Assembly (NCBI RefSeq): GCF_007096885.1 | Contig: NZ_VJNO01000037.1 | Span: forward strand, 1-64,000 | DNA: 64,000 nt | Source: Streptomyces sp. 130 | GTDB lineage: Bacteria > Actinomycetota > Actinomycetes > Streptomycetales > Streptomycetaceae | Direction: 5' to 3' | In this document: positions 15,351 through 24,183 of the stretch, in pieces | Layout: each line of letters begins with the position of its first letter | Numbering within the stretch: the first letter of the stretch is position 1 | Notes under the pieces: model-generated | The model's input: the letters and a program-made list of their open reading frames with translations, nothing else | The model's database searches: none | What the model was told of the DNA's origin: nothing | Program-made: the position numbers and the translations under genes

Positions 15351-17168
15351 TCAGGCGTCCTCGGCCAGTTCCAGCCAGCGCATCTCCAAGGCGTCCCGCT
15401 CCGCGACCAGTTCCCGCAGCTCCGCGTCGAGCTTCGCGACCTTCTCGAAGTCCGTGGCGTTCTCGGCGATTTGGGCGTGCAGGGTCGTTTCGCGGGCCGA
15501 CACCTTCTCCAGCTGCCGCTCGACCTTCTGGAGCTCCTTCTTGGCCGCGCGGGCCGCCTGCGCGGAGACCGCGGGCGCCGCCGGGGCGGCGGCCTGGGAG
15601 GTGGCCGGTGCCGCCGCGGGCGCGGACGTGCCGGCCTGGCGCTGCCTGCGCTCCAAGTACTCGTCGATGCCGCGCGGCAGCATCCGCAGCGTCTTGTCGC
15701 CGAGGAGGGCCATGACCCGGTCCGTGGTCCGCTCGATGAAGAACCGGTCGTGGGAGATCACGATCATGGAGCCGGGCCAGCCGTCGAGGAGGTCCTCCAG
15801 CTGGGTCAGGGTCTCGATGTCGAGGTCGTTGGTCGGCTCGTCCAGGAAGAGCACGTTGGGCTCGTCCATCAGCAGCCGCAGGATCTGGAGCCGGCGCCGC
15901 TCACCGCCGGAGAGGTCGCCGACGGGCGTCCACTGCTTCTCCTTGGCGAAGCCGAACCGCTCGCAGAGCTGTCCGGCGGTCATCTCGCGGCCCTTGCCGA
16001 GGTCCACCCGGTCCCGCACCTGCTGGACGGCCTCCAGCACGCGCAGGTCCGGGTTCAGCTCGTGGACCTCCTGGGAGAGGTAGGCGAGCCGGACGGTCTT
16101 GCCGACGACGATCTTCCCGGCGGCGGGCTGGGCCTCGCCCTCGGTGCGGGCGGCCTCGGCGAGCGCCCGCAGCAGCGAGGTCTTGCCGGCGCCGTTGACC
16201 CCGACCAGGCCGATGCGGTCGCCGGGGCCGAGCTGCCAGGTGAGGTGCTGGAGCAGGGTCTTGGGGCCGGCCTGGACGGTGACGTCCTCCAGGTCGAACA
16301 CGGTCTTGCCGAGCCGGGCGTTGGCGAACTTCATCAGCTCGCTGGTGTCGCGCGGCGGCGGCACGTCCGCGATGAGCTCGTTGGCGGCCTCGATGCGGTA
16401 GCGGGGCTTCGCGGTACGGGCGGGGGCGCCGCGCCGCAGCCAGGCCAGCTCCTTGCGCATCAGGTTCTGCCGCTTGGCCTCCTCGGTCGCGGCGATCCGC
16501 TCCCGTTCGGCGCGGGCGAACACGTAGTCGCTGTAGCCGCCCTCGTACTCGTGGACCGTGCCGCGCTGCACGTCCCACATGCGGGTGCAGACCTGGTCCA
16601 GGAACCAGCGGTCGTGGGTGACGCAGACCAGCGCGGAGCGGCGGGCGCGCAGATGGCCGGCGAGCCAGGAGATACCCTCGACGTCGAGGTGGTTGGTCGG
16701 CTCGTCCAGGACGATCAGGTCCTGCTCGGCGATGAGCAGCTTGGCGAGCGCGATCCGGCGCCGCTCCCCGCCGGAGAGGGGGGCGATGACGGTGTCCAGG
16801 CCGTTGGCGAAGCCCGGCAGGTCGAGCCCGCCGAAGAGGCCGGTGAGCACGTCGCGGATCTTGGCGCTGCCCGCCCACTCGTGGTCGGCGAGGTCGCCGA
16901 TGACCTCGTGGCGGATGGTGGCCCCGGGGTCCAGCGAGTCGTGCTGGGTGAGCACGCCGAGGCGCAGCCCTCCGCTGTGCGTGACGCGGCCGGTGTCGGC
17001 CTCCTCCAGCCGGGCGAGCATCCGGATCAGGGTCGTCTTGCCGTCGCCGTTGCGGCCGACGACACCGATCCGGTCGCCCTCCGAGACGCCGAGGGAGACA
17101 CCGTCGAGCAGGGCACGGGTGCCGTACACCTTGCTGACCTGCTCGACATTGATGAGGTTGACGGCCAC
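15351..17168 (-). CDS. ABC-F family ATPase (Uup/EttA-like)
   Basis: The protein has 605 residues with two soluble ABC domains and no membrane segment. Walker A loops are G-R-N-G-D-G-K-T-T and G-V-N-G-A-G-K-T-S. The signatures are L-S-G-G-E-R-R-R in both halves, with Walker B L-D-E-P-T-N-H-L-D and L-D-E-P-T-N-D-L-D. A linker rich in Arg/Glu separates them, and a Lys/Glu-rich coiled-coil C-terminus follows, as in Uup. ABC-F proteins act on the ribosome E site; some give antibiotic resistance. The GTG at 17166-17168 was chosen for its GGAG site 5 bases upstream and because it starts V-N-L-I-N-V-E-Q-V. It is probably a housekeeping translation factor. Confidence 0.9.
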   Translation of the reverse strand: MAVNLINVEQVSKVYGTRALLDGVSLGVSEGDRIGVVGRNGDGKTTLIRMLARLEEADTGRVTHSGGLRLGVLTQHDSLDPGATIRHEVIGDLADHEWAGSAKIRDVLTGLFGGLDLPGFANGLDTVIAPLSGGERRRIALAKLLIAEQDLIVLDEPTNHLDVEGISWLAGHLRARRSALVCVTHDRWFLDQVCTRMWDVQRGTVHEYEGGYSDYVFARAERERIAATEEAKRQNLMRKELAWLRRGAPARTAKPRYRIEAANELIADVPPPRDTSELMKFANARLGKTVFDLEDVTVQAGPKTLLQHLTWQLGPGDRIGLVGVNGAGKTSLLRALAEAARTEGEAQPAAGKIVVGKTVRLAYLSQEVHELNPDLRVLEAVQQVRDRVDLGKGREMTAGQLCERFGFAKEKQWTPVGDLSGGERRRLQILRLLMDEPNVLFLDEPTNDLDIETLTQLEDLLDGWPGSMIVISHDRFFIERTTDRVMALLGDKTLRMLPRGIDEYLERRQRQAGTSAPAAAPATSQAAAPAAPAVSAQAARAAKKELQKVERQLEKVSARETTLHAQIAENATDFEKVAKLDAELRELVAERDALEMRWLELAEDA

Positions 17169-17292
17169 GAACGCTCCAGCTGCGAGGAAGACTCCGGCCT
17201 TCCAGCGTAGTCGCCGCCGCACGGACCTCCGTACGAGCGCCCGCCCCGCCCGGGGTACCTTGCGCGCACACGATCAAGGGGTGGGGACTGTC

Positions 17293-17922
17293 ATGACACG
17301 TCGTACGGTTCGCGGGCTGCTGCCCGTCCTGCTGGCCGCGTCCGCGCTGGCCGGCTGTTCGTCGGAGGCGGATTCCGGCGGGGACGCGAAGCCGGAGAAG
17401 TCCGCGGCGCCCGCGGTGAAGACCGCGGCCAAGGGGGGCACGGTCGGCGGCGCCGGCTCCGGCTGCGAACTGCCGGTCTCCTTCGACCTGGCGAAGGACT
17501 GGAAGCCGAAGGCCGTCGAGATCGACCCGGACTCGGACTTCGCGGAGCTGGCCGAACAGGGCCCGGTCACGATGGTCTGCGAGATCGACGCGAAGCCGGC
17601 CGGGCAGATCGGCTTCCTGCGGGTGTGGCAGGCGAAGGCCACGACCGTGACCCCGCGCGAGGCGCTGAAGGGCTTCGTCGGGGCGGACGAGAACGCCTCC
17701 GGGGCGACGTACAAGGAGGTCACGAGCGGCGGGCAGCAGCTGACCGAGGTGACGTACACGGCGCACAGCGAGCTCACGGACGAGGACCGCCGGGCCCGCG
17801 CCTTCGCCCTCGCCACCCCCGCCGGCCCGGTCGTCATCCACCTGGGCGGCCTGGACTCGGACGAGCACGAGGAGATGCTGCCGGCGTACGAGCTGGCGAA
17901 GGCGTCGGTACGGGTGGGCTGA
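17293..17922 (+). CDS. Secreted lipoprotein
   Basis: The protein has 209 residues. A lipoprotein signal peptide (M-T-R-R-T-V-R-G-L-L-P-V-L-L-A-A-S-A) ends with the lipobox L-A-G-C near residue 23, so the mature protein should be lipid-anchored outside the membrane. A Ser/Lys/Ala linker is followed by a compact domain containing S-F-D-L-A-K-D-W-K-P-K and paired Cys residues (G-C-E-L, V-C-E-I). I do not recognise the domain beyond similarity to small Streptomyces lipoproteins. It is divergent from the ABC-F gene and convergent with ispE; a weak hairpin with one bulge lies at 17938-17958 between the stop codons. Confidence 0.85.
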   Translation: MTRRTVRGLLPVLLAASALAGCSSEADSGGDAKPEKSAAPAVKTAAKGGTVGGAGSGCELPVSFDLAKDWKPKAVEIDPDSDFAELAEQGPVTMVCEIDAKPAGQIGFLRVWQAKATTVTPREALKGFVGADENASGATYKEVTSGGQQLTEVTYTAHSELTDEDRRARAFALATPAGPVVIHLGGLDSDEHEEMLPAYELAKASVRVG

Positions 17923-17968
17923 GACGGCCGCGGGAGGACGAGGTGCGCATCGCCTCGTGCCGCTACCA

Positions 17969-18868
17969 CTACGGTCGCTGAACCGTCGCCCCCCGGGCCG
18001 GGGAGGCCGCCGTGCGTGCCGTGCGGCAGGTGCCCGAGGCGGTGAGGGCGGCGGCCACCTCGCGGGCCGTCGCCTCGTCCTCCGTGAGGAACGCGGTCGT
18101 CGGGCCCGAGCCGGAGACCAGGGCCGCCAGCGCGCCCGCCGCCGTGCCCGCCGCCAGGGTCGCGGAGAGGGAGGGGCGCAGGGAGAGCGCGGGGGCCTGC
18201 AGGTCGTTGCTCAGGGTCGCGGCCAGGGCCTTGGCGTCGCCGGTCCGCAGGGCGTCCAGCAGCGCGTCCGACGCCACCGGTTCCGGGACGCGGGTGCCGT
18301 CCGTGAGGCGGTCGAACTCGCGGTAGACCGCCGGGGTGGAGAGCCCGCCGTCCGCCACGGCGAAGACCCAGTGGAAGGTGCCGCCCACCTCGACCGGGGT
18401 CAGCCGCTCGCCCCGGCCGGTGCCGAGCGCGGCGCCGCCGACCAGGCTGAACGGCACGTCGCTGCCCAGTTCGGCGCAGAGGGCGAGAAGGTCCTCGCGC
18501 GGGGTGCCGGTCCCCCACAGCGCGTCGCAGGCGAGCAGGGCGCCGGCCCCGTCCGCGCTGCCGCCCGCCATGCCGCCGGCGACCGGGATGTCCTTGGCGA
18601 TGTGGATGTGCACGTCCGGGGCGATGCCGTGGCGCGCGGCCAGCGCGGACGCCGCCCGGGCGGCCAGGTTCGACGCGTCCAGCGGGACCTGCGCCGCGTC
18701 CGGCCCGGAGCAGGTGATGCGGAGGCTGTCGGCGGGGGTGACGGTGACCTCGTCGTACAGGCCGACGGCGAGGAAGACGTTGGCCAGGTCGTGGAAGCCG
18801 TCCGGGCGCGCGGCGCCGACCGCGAGCTGGACGTTGACCTTGGCGGGTACCCGTACGGTGACGCTCAC
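17969..18868 (-). CDS. ispE: 4-diphosphocytidyl-2-C-methyl-D-erythritol kinase
   Basis: The protein has 299 residues and belongs to the GHMP kinases. It has the substrate motif V-P-A-K-V-N-V-Q-L at the N-terminus, the ATP loop I-P-V-A-G-G-M-A-G-G-S-A-D-G-A near residues 93-107, and the C-terminal V-S-G-S-G-P-T-T-A-F. IspE phosphorylates CDP-methylerythritol in the MEP pathway to isoprenoids. It overlaps the upstream rsmA stop by 4 bases. The rsmA-ispE pairing is conserved in actinobacteria. The C-terminal tail after residue 280 is Ala/Thr/Arg-rich and probably unstructured. Confidence 0.95.
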   Translation of the reverse strand: MSVTVRVPAKVNVQLAVGAARPDGFHDLANVFLAVGLYDEVTVTPADSLRITCSGPDAAQVPLDASNLAARAASALAARHGIAPDVHIHIAKDIPVAGGMAGGSADGAGALLACDALWGTGTPREDLLALCAELGSDVPFSLVGGAALGTGRGERLTPVEVGGTFHWVFAVADGGLSTPAVYREFDRLTDGTRVPEPVASDALLDALRTGDAKALAATLSNDLQAPALSLRPSLSATLAAGTAAGALAALVSGSGPTTAFLTEDEATAREVAAALTASGTCRTARTAASPARGATVQRP

Positions 18869-19749
18869 CGGTCGCTCCCGTTCTCGTCGGCGGGCTTGTT
18901 CTCGGCCACGGCGGCGAACTCCTCGATGGTCAGGGACTCCCCGCGCGCCTGCGGCGATACGCCCGCCGCGACCAGGGCGGCCTCGGCGGCCGGTGCGGAA
19001 CCGGCCCAGCCCGCGAGTGCCGCGCGCAGCGTCTTGCGGCGCTGGGCGAACGCGGCGTCGACGACCGCGAAGACCTCCTCCTTGCTCGCGGTCGTCGCCA
19101 CCGGCTCCGCGCGGCGCACCAGCGAGACGAGCCCGGAGTCGACGTTCGGCGCGGGCCAGAAGACCTTGCGGCCGATGGACCCGGCGCGCTTGACGTCGGT
19201 GTACCAGTTCGCCTTCACCGAGGGCACGCCGTAGACCTTGTTGCCGGGGCGGGCGGCCAGCCGGTCCGCGACCTCCGCCTGCACCATGACGAGGGTCCGC
19301 TCGATGCTGGGGAAGCGGTCGAGCACGGTGAGCAGCACCGGCACGGCGACGTTGTACGGGAGGTTGGCGACCAGCGCCGTGGGCGGCGGGCCCGGCAGTT
19401 CGCGTACGAGCATGGCGTCGGAGTGCACCAGCGCGAAGCGGTCGGCGCGGGCGGGCATCCGGGCGGCGACGGTGGCGGGCAGGGCCGCCGCGAGCACGTC
19501 GTCGATCTCGACGGCGACGACCCGGTCGGCGACCTCCAGCAGCGCGAGGGTCAGCGAGCCGAGGCCCGGGCCGATCTCGACCACCACGTCGTCCGGCCGG
19601 ACCTCCGCGGTCCGCACGATCCGGCGGACCGTGTTGGCGTCGATGACGAAGTTCTGCCCGCGCTGCTTGGTGGGGCGTACGCCGAGGGTGTCGGCGAGTT
19701 CGCGGACGTCTGCGGGGCCCAGGAGGGCGTCGGGCTCAGTGGTGCTCAC
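18865..19749 (-). CDS. rsmA: 16S rRNA (A1518/A1519) dimethyltransferase
   Basis: The protein has 294 residues. RsmA/KsgA features are Q-N-F-V-I-D near the N-terminus, the SAM loop V-V-E-I-G-P-G-L-G-S-L-T and the catalytic N-L-P-Y-N-V. A C-terminal helical domain contains F-A-Q-R-R-K-T-L-R-A-A-L. It dimethylates two adjacent adenines in helix 45 of 16S rRNA during 30S maturation; loss causes kasugamycin resistance. Start ATG at 19747-19749. The gene lies upstream of ispE and 102 bases downstream of tatD. No resuscitation-promoting factor gene lies between tatD and rsmA, unlike the M. tuberculosis order. Confidence 0.95.
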   Translation of the reverse strand: MSTTEPDALLGPADVRELADTLGVRPTKQRGQNFVIDANTVRRIVRTAEVRPDDVVVEIGPGLGSLTLALLEVADRVVAVEIDDVLAAALPATVAARMPARADRFALVHSDAMLVRELPGPPPTALVANLPYNVAVPVLLTVLDRFPSIERTLVMVQAEVADRLAARPGNKVYGVPSVKANWYTDVKRAGSIGRKVFWPAPNVDSGLVSLVRRAEPVATTASKEEVFAVVDAAFAQRRKTLRAALAGWAGSAPAAEAALVAAGVSPQARGESLTIEEFAAVAENKPADENGSDR

Positions 19750-19851
19750 CCGTAAAGCGTACGGGGCCCTGAGCGGGCGGCGTTGCCAGTGCTCGCCCGG
19801 GCCCGGGGCGCGGGGTTCCGTCCTCGATCGCCGGACGGGCTGGAGTGTGCC
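19750..19851. other. tatD-rsmA intergenic region with GGACGG-type element
   Basis: This 102-base gap contains C-C-G-T-C-C-T-C-G-A-T-C-G-C-C-G-G-A-C-G-G at about 19817-19837, whose CCGTCC and GGACGG ends pair. Closely similar sequences recur between Streptomyces genes and often lie near transcript ends (from memory). A run of GGGCCC-type palindromes sits just upstream. No coding potential was seen. Confidence 0.45.
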
Positions 19852-20718
19852 TCAGTAGTCGAACGCCCTGGCCGTGTTGTCCGCGATCGCCTCCGCGAGG
19901 GTGTCCTCGTCCAGCCCCTTGACCGCCGCCATCGCCCGCAGCGTCACCGGGATGAGATACGGCGCGTTGGGCCGGCCCCGGTACGGCGCCGGGGTCAGGA
20001 ACGGGGCGTCCGTCTCGACCAGGACCAGTTCCAGCGGGGCGACCGCCAGCGCGTCGCGCAGCGGCTGGGCGTTCTTGAAGGTCATGTTCCCGGCGAACGA
20101 CATGAAGTAGCCGGCCTCCGCGCAGACCCGGGCCATGTCCGCGTCGCCGGAGTAGCAGTGGAAGACGGTCCGCTCGGGGGCCCCCGCCTCCGCGAGGATG
20201 CGCAGGACGTCCGCGTGGGCCTCGCGGTCGTGGATGACGAGGGCCTTGCCGTGGCGCTTGGCGATCTCGATGTGGGCCCGGAAGGACTCCTCCTGGGCGG
20301 CCATGCCCTCGGGCCCCGTACGGAAGTGATCGAGGCCGGTCTCGCCGACCCCGCGGACGTGCGGCAGCGCGGCCAGCGCGTCGATCTCGGCGAGCGCTTC
20401 GTGCAGCGCGGCCGGGCCGCCCCCTTCGCGCGCCCCCTGCCGCGACCAGCCATCCTGGTCGCCGTGCACGATGCGCGGCGCCTCGTTGGGGTGGAGGGCC
20501 ACCGCCGCGTGCACGTTGGCGTGCGCGGCGGCGGTCTCGGCGGCCCAGCGGGACCCCTTCACGTCGCAGCCCACCTGGACCACGGTCGTCACGTTCACCG
20601 CGGCGGCCCTGGCCAGGCCCTCCTCGACGGTGCCGTCCTGCATGTCCAGGTGGGTGTGCGAATCGGCGACCGGCACCCGGAGGGGTTCCGGCAGGGGCGG
20701 GGCTTCGCTGCGGCTCAT
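19852..20718 (-). CDS. tatD: TatD-family metal-dependent hydrolase
   Basis: The protein has 288 residues and a TIM-barrel amidohydrolase fold. Metal ligands are seen in A-D-S-H-T-H-L-D at the N-terminus, G-E-T-G-L-D in the middle, V-I-H-D-R-E-A, F-H-C-Y-S-G and V-E-T-D-A-P-F-L. TatD proteins are 3'-5' DNA exonucleases or deacylases; the physiological role is not settled. The start is ATG 20716-20718; the open frame extends 10 codons further upstream but without a ribosome site. It is followed by rsmA and ispE on the same strand, the usual actinobacterial order. Confidence 0.92.
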   Translation of the reverse strand: MSRSEAPPLPEPLRVPVADSHTHLDMQDGTVEEGLARAAAVNVTTVVQVGCDVKGSRWAAETAAAHANVHAAVALHPNEAPRIVHGDQDGWSRQGAREGGGPAALHEALAEIDALAALPHVRGVGETGLDHFRTGPEGMAAQEESFRAHIEIAKRHGKALVIHDREAHADVLRILAEAGAPERTVFHCYSGDADMARVCAEAGYFMSFAGNMTFKNAQPLRDALAVAPLELVLVETDAPFLTPAPYRGRPNAPYLIPVTLRAMAAVKGLDEDTLAEAIADNTARAFDY

Positions 20719-20760
20719 GGCCACGATCGTACGAGGATCGCGGCGCACCGGCCTATGCGG

Positions 20761-21150
20761 TCACTTGCGGAACGGGTGCAGGAGGTCGGAGAGGTGCCAG
20801 TGGTGGCCGGCGGACGGGGCGGCGGTCGCGGCCACCGGCTCCTCGGCGGGCTCCTCGGGGAGCAGCGGCCCGGCGGCGGGCTGGGTACGGTGCCGGCCGT
20901 AGAGGAAACGCTGGACGTCGGAGACCCGGCCGGCCCGCATGATCCGCACGACGTGCCCGCCGCAGTTGGCGCAGGTGGGGGTGGAGAGCGGGGAAGGCAC
21001 CCGTTCGCCGTCCGCCTTGTAGGTCACGTAGGCGTGGCCGGACGCGTCGACGTGGTGCTCTATCTCGTACGCCTGCTCCCACCCGTGTCCGCACCTCATG
21101 CAGGCGAAGGCGTATGCCTCGTGTGCGGTGGCTGCTGTGATGTCGCTCAT
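20761..21150 (-). CDS. Small zinc-ribbon protein
   Basis: The protein has 129 residues. Two Cys pairs, A-C-M-R-C-G-H-G-W near residue 18 and T-C-A-N-C-G-G-H near residue 58, look like a zinc ribbon. Between them lies E-I-E-H-H-V-D-A-S-G-H-A-Y-V-T-Y. The C-terminal 50 residues are Pro/Ala/Glu-rich and end H-L-S-D-L-L-H-P-F-R-K. The start ATG at 21148-21150 follows AGAGGAG. I do not recognise a named family. It lies between rsmI and tatD on the same strand and may be co-transcribed with tatD (42 bases). Confidence 0.85.
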   Translation of the reverse strand: MSDITAATAHEAYAFACMRCGHGWEQAYEIEHHVDASGHAYVTYKADGERVPSPLSTPTCANCGGHVVRIMRAGRVSDVQRFLYGRHRTQPAAGPLLPEEPAEEPVAATAAPSAGHHWHLSDLLHPFRK

Positions 21151-21310
21151 GCCTGCTCCTCTTGTCCGTCGGACAAGCACTCCGGGGAATGCGCCCTGCC
21201 TTCCAGTGGACGCCTTCACCGGCGGGAGCGCACCGGGCCCTGCCGAGAGTTGGAGCGGTTTTGGCCTTCTCGTGGTCAAAGGGGCCGATACGCGGCTCTC
21301 GCTTTGCTTT

Positions 21311-22198
21311 TCACGATAGTCCCTTGCCGTCCGCGTGGCCGGTCCGGGCGGCGTTCTTTGCCGCGACGACGGCGTCGAACACCTCGCGCTTGGGCAGGCC
21401 GGCCTCGGCGGCGACGGCGGCGATCGCCTCCTTGCGCCGCTCCCCCGCCTCCTCGCGCACCCGCACCCTGCGCACCAGCTCGTCGGCGTCCAGGTCCTCC
21501 GCGCCCGAGGGCGCGCCCTCGACCACGACGGTGATCTCCCCGCGTACCTGCTCGGCGGCCGACCAGGCGGCGAGATCGCCCAGCGGACCGCGCTTGACCT
21601 CCTCGTACGTCTTGGTCAGCTCGCGGCACACCGCGCCCCGGCGCTCGGCGCCGAAGACCTCGGCCATCGCGGCGAGGGTGTCGTCCAGGCGGTGCGGGGC
21701 CTCGAAGAAGACCATCGTGCGGGGCTCGCGGGCGACCTCGCGGAGCTTGGAGAGGCGTTCACCGCCCTTGCGCGGCAGGAACCCCTCGAAGCAGAAGCGG
21801 TCCACCGGCAGCGCGGACAGGGCGAGCGCGGTGAGCACGGCGGACGGGCCGGGCACGGCGGTGACCCGGATGTCCTGCTCCACGGCGGCGGCGACCAGCC
21901 GGTAGCCCGGGTCGGACACGGACGGCATGCCGGCGTCCGTGACCAGCAGCACCCGGGCCCCGCCGGCCAGTGCCTCGACGAGTTCGGGCGTACGGGCGGA
22001 CTCGTTGCCCTCGAAGTAGGAGACGACCCGGCCCGTGGTGTGGACGCCGAGCCCCTGGGTCAGCCGGCGCAGCCTGCGGGTGTCCTCGGCGGCGATGACG
22101 TCGGCCGCCTCCAGCTCGGCGGCGAGGCGGGGCGGGGCGTCCGCCAGGTCGCCGATGGGGGTCCCTGCGAGCACGAGCGTTCCAGTCGTTCCAGTCAC
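21311..22198 (-). CDS. rsmI: 16S rRNA (C1402) 2'-O-ribose methyltransferase
   Basis: The protein has 295 residues and belongs to the SAM-dependent tetrapyrrole-methylase-like family. It has T-L-V-L-A-G-T-P-I-G-D at the N-terminus, A-A-E-D-T-R-R-L near 37, V-S-Y-F-E-G-N-E, V-T-D-A-G-M-P-S-V-S-D-P-G-Y and A-V-P-G-P-S-A, all RsmI hallmarks. It 2'-O-methylates C1402 in the ribosomal decoding centre. GTG at 22196-22198 was preferred to the ATG at 22205-22207 because GGGAGG abuts the ATG directly but is 9 bases before the GTG. It is divergent from the mannosyltransferase gene. Confidence 0.93.
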   Translation of the reverse strand: MTGTTGTLVLAGTPIGDLADAPPRLAAELEAADVIAAEDTRRLRRLTQGLGVHTTGRVVSYFEGNESARTPELVEALAGGARVLLVTDAGMPSVSDPGYRLVAAAVEQDIRVTAVPGPSAVLTALALSALPVDRFCFEGFLPRKGGERLSKLREVAREPRTMVFFEAPHRLDDTLAAMAEVFGAERRGAVCRELTKTYEEVKRGPLGDLAAWSAAEQVRGEITVVVEGAPSGAEDLDADELVRRVRVREEAGERRKEAIAAVAAEAGLPKREVFDAVVAAKNAARTGHADGKGLS

Positions 22199-22259
22199 AA
22201 GCCCCATCCTCCCGCACGGGGAACACCTCTCCCACAGACGTGTTCCCTACGATGGCGCG

Positions 22260-24038
22260 GTGACGAGTACTGCGCCCGAAGCCCGGCAGGGCGAAGACGC
22301 CGGGGAACAGCACGGCCCGGAGCCGACCTCCTGGGAGCGGCGGCTGCGCCGCTTCGGCCATTCCCCGCGCCCCGGAATCGGGCTGCGGGAGCGGCTGGTC
22401 CCGCCGTACAACCGGCCCGGGAACCAGCTGTGGGCGGTGCTCGGCGTGCCGCCGACGCTCGCGCAGCGGCTGGTGCGCTGGTCGGCGTGGGGCGGTCCGC
22501 TGCTGGTGGCGGCGGTCGCGGGGGTGCTGCGGTTCTGGAAGCTGGGCAGCCCGCACGCGGTGATATTCGACGAGACGTACTACGCGAAGGACTCCTGGGC
22601 GCTGATCAACCAGGGGTATGAGGGCGCGTGGCCCAAGGACGTCGACAAGCTGATCCTGAACGACCCGTCCCAGGTGCCGGTGCCGACCGACCCCGGGTAT
22701 GTGGTGCACCCGCCCGTGGGCAAGTGGATCATCGGTCTCGGCGAGCAGCTGTTCGGTTTCACGCCATTCGGCTGGCGGTTCATGGTGGCCGTGCTCGGCA
22801 CCCTGTCGGTGCTGATGCTGTGCCGGATCGGCCGCCGGCTGTTCCGCTCGACGTTCCTCGGCTGCCTGGCGGGCGCGCTGCTCGCGGTGGACGGGCTGCA
22901 CTTCGTGATGAGCCGTACCGCGCTGCTCGACCTGGTGCTGATGTTCTTCGTGCTGGCCGCGTTCGGCTGCCTGCTGCTGGACCGCGACTGGGCGAGGGCC
23001 CGGCTCGCGGCGGCGCTGCCGGTGGGCGAGGACGGTGTGCTGCGGCCGGACGCGAGGATCGCGGAGACCCTGCGCCTGGGGTGGCGGCCGTGGCGGATCG
23101 CCGCCGGTGTCTCGCTGGGCCTGGCCGCCGCGACGAAGTGGAACGGCCTGTACGTCATGGTCGCGTTCGGCCTGATGACCGTCCTGTGGGACGTGGGCGC
23201 GCGCCGCACCGCCGGGGCCGTGCGGCCGTACACGGCGGTGCTGCTGCGGGACGTGCTCCCGGCGTTCGTCTCGGTGGTGCCGGTCGCGCTCGTCACGTAC
23301 CTCGCGTCCTGGACGGGCTGGATCGTCCGGAACTCGCCGGACCGGCACGGCTATTTCCGGGACTGGGCGGCGACCGACGGGCGGGGCGGCAGCTGGACCT
23401 GGCTGCCGGACTGGCTGCGCAGCCTGTGGCACTACGAGCACCAGGTGTACGAGTTCCACGTGAACCTGACGTCCGGGCACACCTACCAGTCCAATCCGTG
23501 GAGCTGGATCGTGCTGGGCCGGCCCGTCTCCTACTTCTACGAGGAGCAGAACGGCTGCGCGGAGTCGGTGACCGGGAAGTGCTCCCGCGAGGTGCTGGCG
23601 ATCGGGACGCCGCTGCTGTGGTGGGCGGCCTGCTTCGCCCTGGTGTACGTGCTGTGGCGCTGGGTGTTCCGCCGCGACTGGCGGGCGGGCGCGATCGCCT
23701 GCGGGGTGGCCGCGGGGTGGCTGCCGTGGTTCCTGTACCAGGAGCGCACGATCTTCCTGTTCTACGCGGTCGTGTTCGTGCCGTTCCTGTGCCTGGCGGT
23801 GTCGATGATGATCGGCGCGATGCTGGGGCCCGCGGCGGAGACGGGACCGCGGTACGAACTCGGACTCGCCAAGCCCGATCCGTCCGGGGAACGGCGGCGG
23901 ACGCTGGGGGCGGTGGCGGCCGGTGTGCTGGTGCTGCTGATCATCTGGAACTTCATCTACTTCTGGCCGCTGTTCACGGGGACACCCATTCCGGAGGACT
24001 CGTGGCGGGACCGGATGTGGCTGGACACCTGGATCTGA
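22260..24038 (+). CDS. pmt: Dolichyl-phosphate-mannose protein mannosyltransferase
   Basis: The protein has 592 residues with about 11 transmembrane helices, GT39 family. The catalytic acidic motif is V-I-F-D-E-T-Y-Y-A-K-D near residue 104, in the first extracellular loop, followed by H-P-P-V-G-K-W. The C-terminal region ends F-W-P-L-F-T-G-T-P-I-P. It transfers mannose from polyprenyl-phosphate mannose to Ser/Thr of exported proteins, and in Streptomyces it acts on lipoproteins and the phage phiC31 receptor. GTG at 22260 was chosen as the first start after the rsmI divergent gap. The gap of 61 bases must hold both promoters. Confidence 0.93.
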   Translation: MTSTAPEARQGEDAGEQHGPEPTSWERRLRRFGHSPRPGIGLRERLVPPYNRPGNQLWAVLGVPPTLAQRLVRWSAWGGPLLVAAVAGVLRFWKLGSPHAVIFDETYYAKDSWALINQGYEGAWPKDVDKLILNDPSQVPVPTDPGYVVHPPVGKWIIGLGEQLFGFTPFGWRFMVAVLGTLSVLMLCRIGRRLFRSTFLGCLAGALLAVDGLHFVMSRTALLDLVLMFFVLAAFGCLLLDRDWARARLAAALPVGEDGVLRPDARIAETLRLGWRPWRIAAGVSLGLAAATKWNGLYVMVAFGLMTVLWDVGARRTAGAVRPYTAVLLRDVLPAFVSVVPVALVTYLASWTGWIVRNSPDRHGYFRDWAATDGRGGSWTWLPDWLRSLWHYEHQVYEFHVNLTSGHTYQSNPWSWIVLGRPVSYFYEEQNGCAESVTGKCSREVLAIGTPLLWWAACFALVYVLWRWVFRRDWRAGAIACGVAAGWLPWFLYQERTIFLFYAVVFVPFLCLAVSMMIGAMLGPAAETGPRYELGLAKPDPSGERRRTLGAVAAGVLVLLIIWNFIYFWPLFTGTPIPEDSWRDRMWLDTWI

Positions 24039-24131
24039 GCGGCCGACCCCGCCATTAACGCCATGTCCGCGTCGCATTCGGATAACAACCGGCACTCCCG
24101 TCACCCCAGTCCCGTAGGGTGCCCCATACAG

Positions 24132-24155
24132 CCTTCTTGAACGTGTTCAAGAAGG
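24132..24155. promoter_or_regulatory. Perfect inverted repeat upstream of penicillin-binding protein
   Basis: Arms CCTTCTTGAA (24132-24141) and TTCAAGAAGG (24146-24155) are separated by CGTG, 28 bases before the PBP gene. The core TTGAAC-GT-GTTCAA resembles dimeric repressor sites. It could equally be a leader hairpin. A plausible -10 element TAGGGT lies just upstream at about 24115-24120. Confidence 0.55.
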
Positions 24156-24183
24156 AAGCTCCGGGGGATGGGGACAGCAGGGA

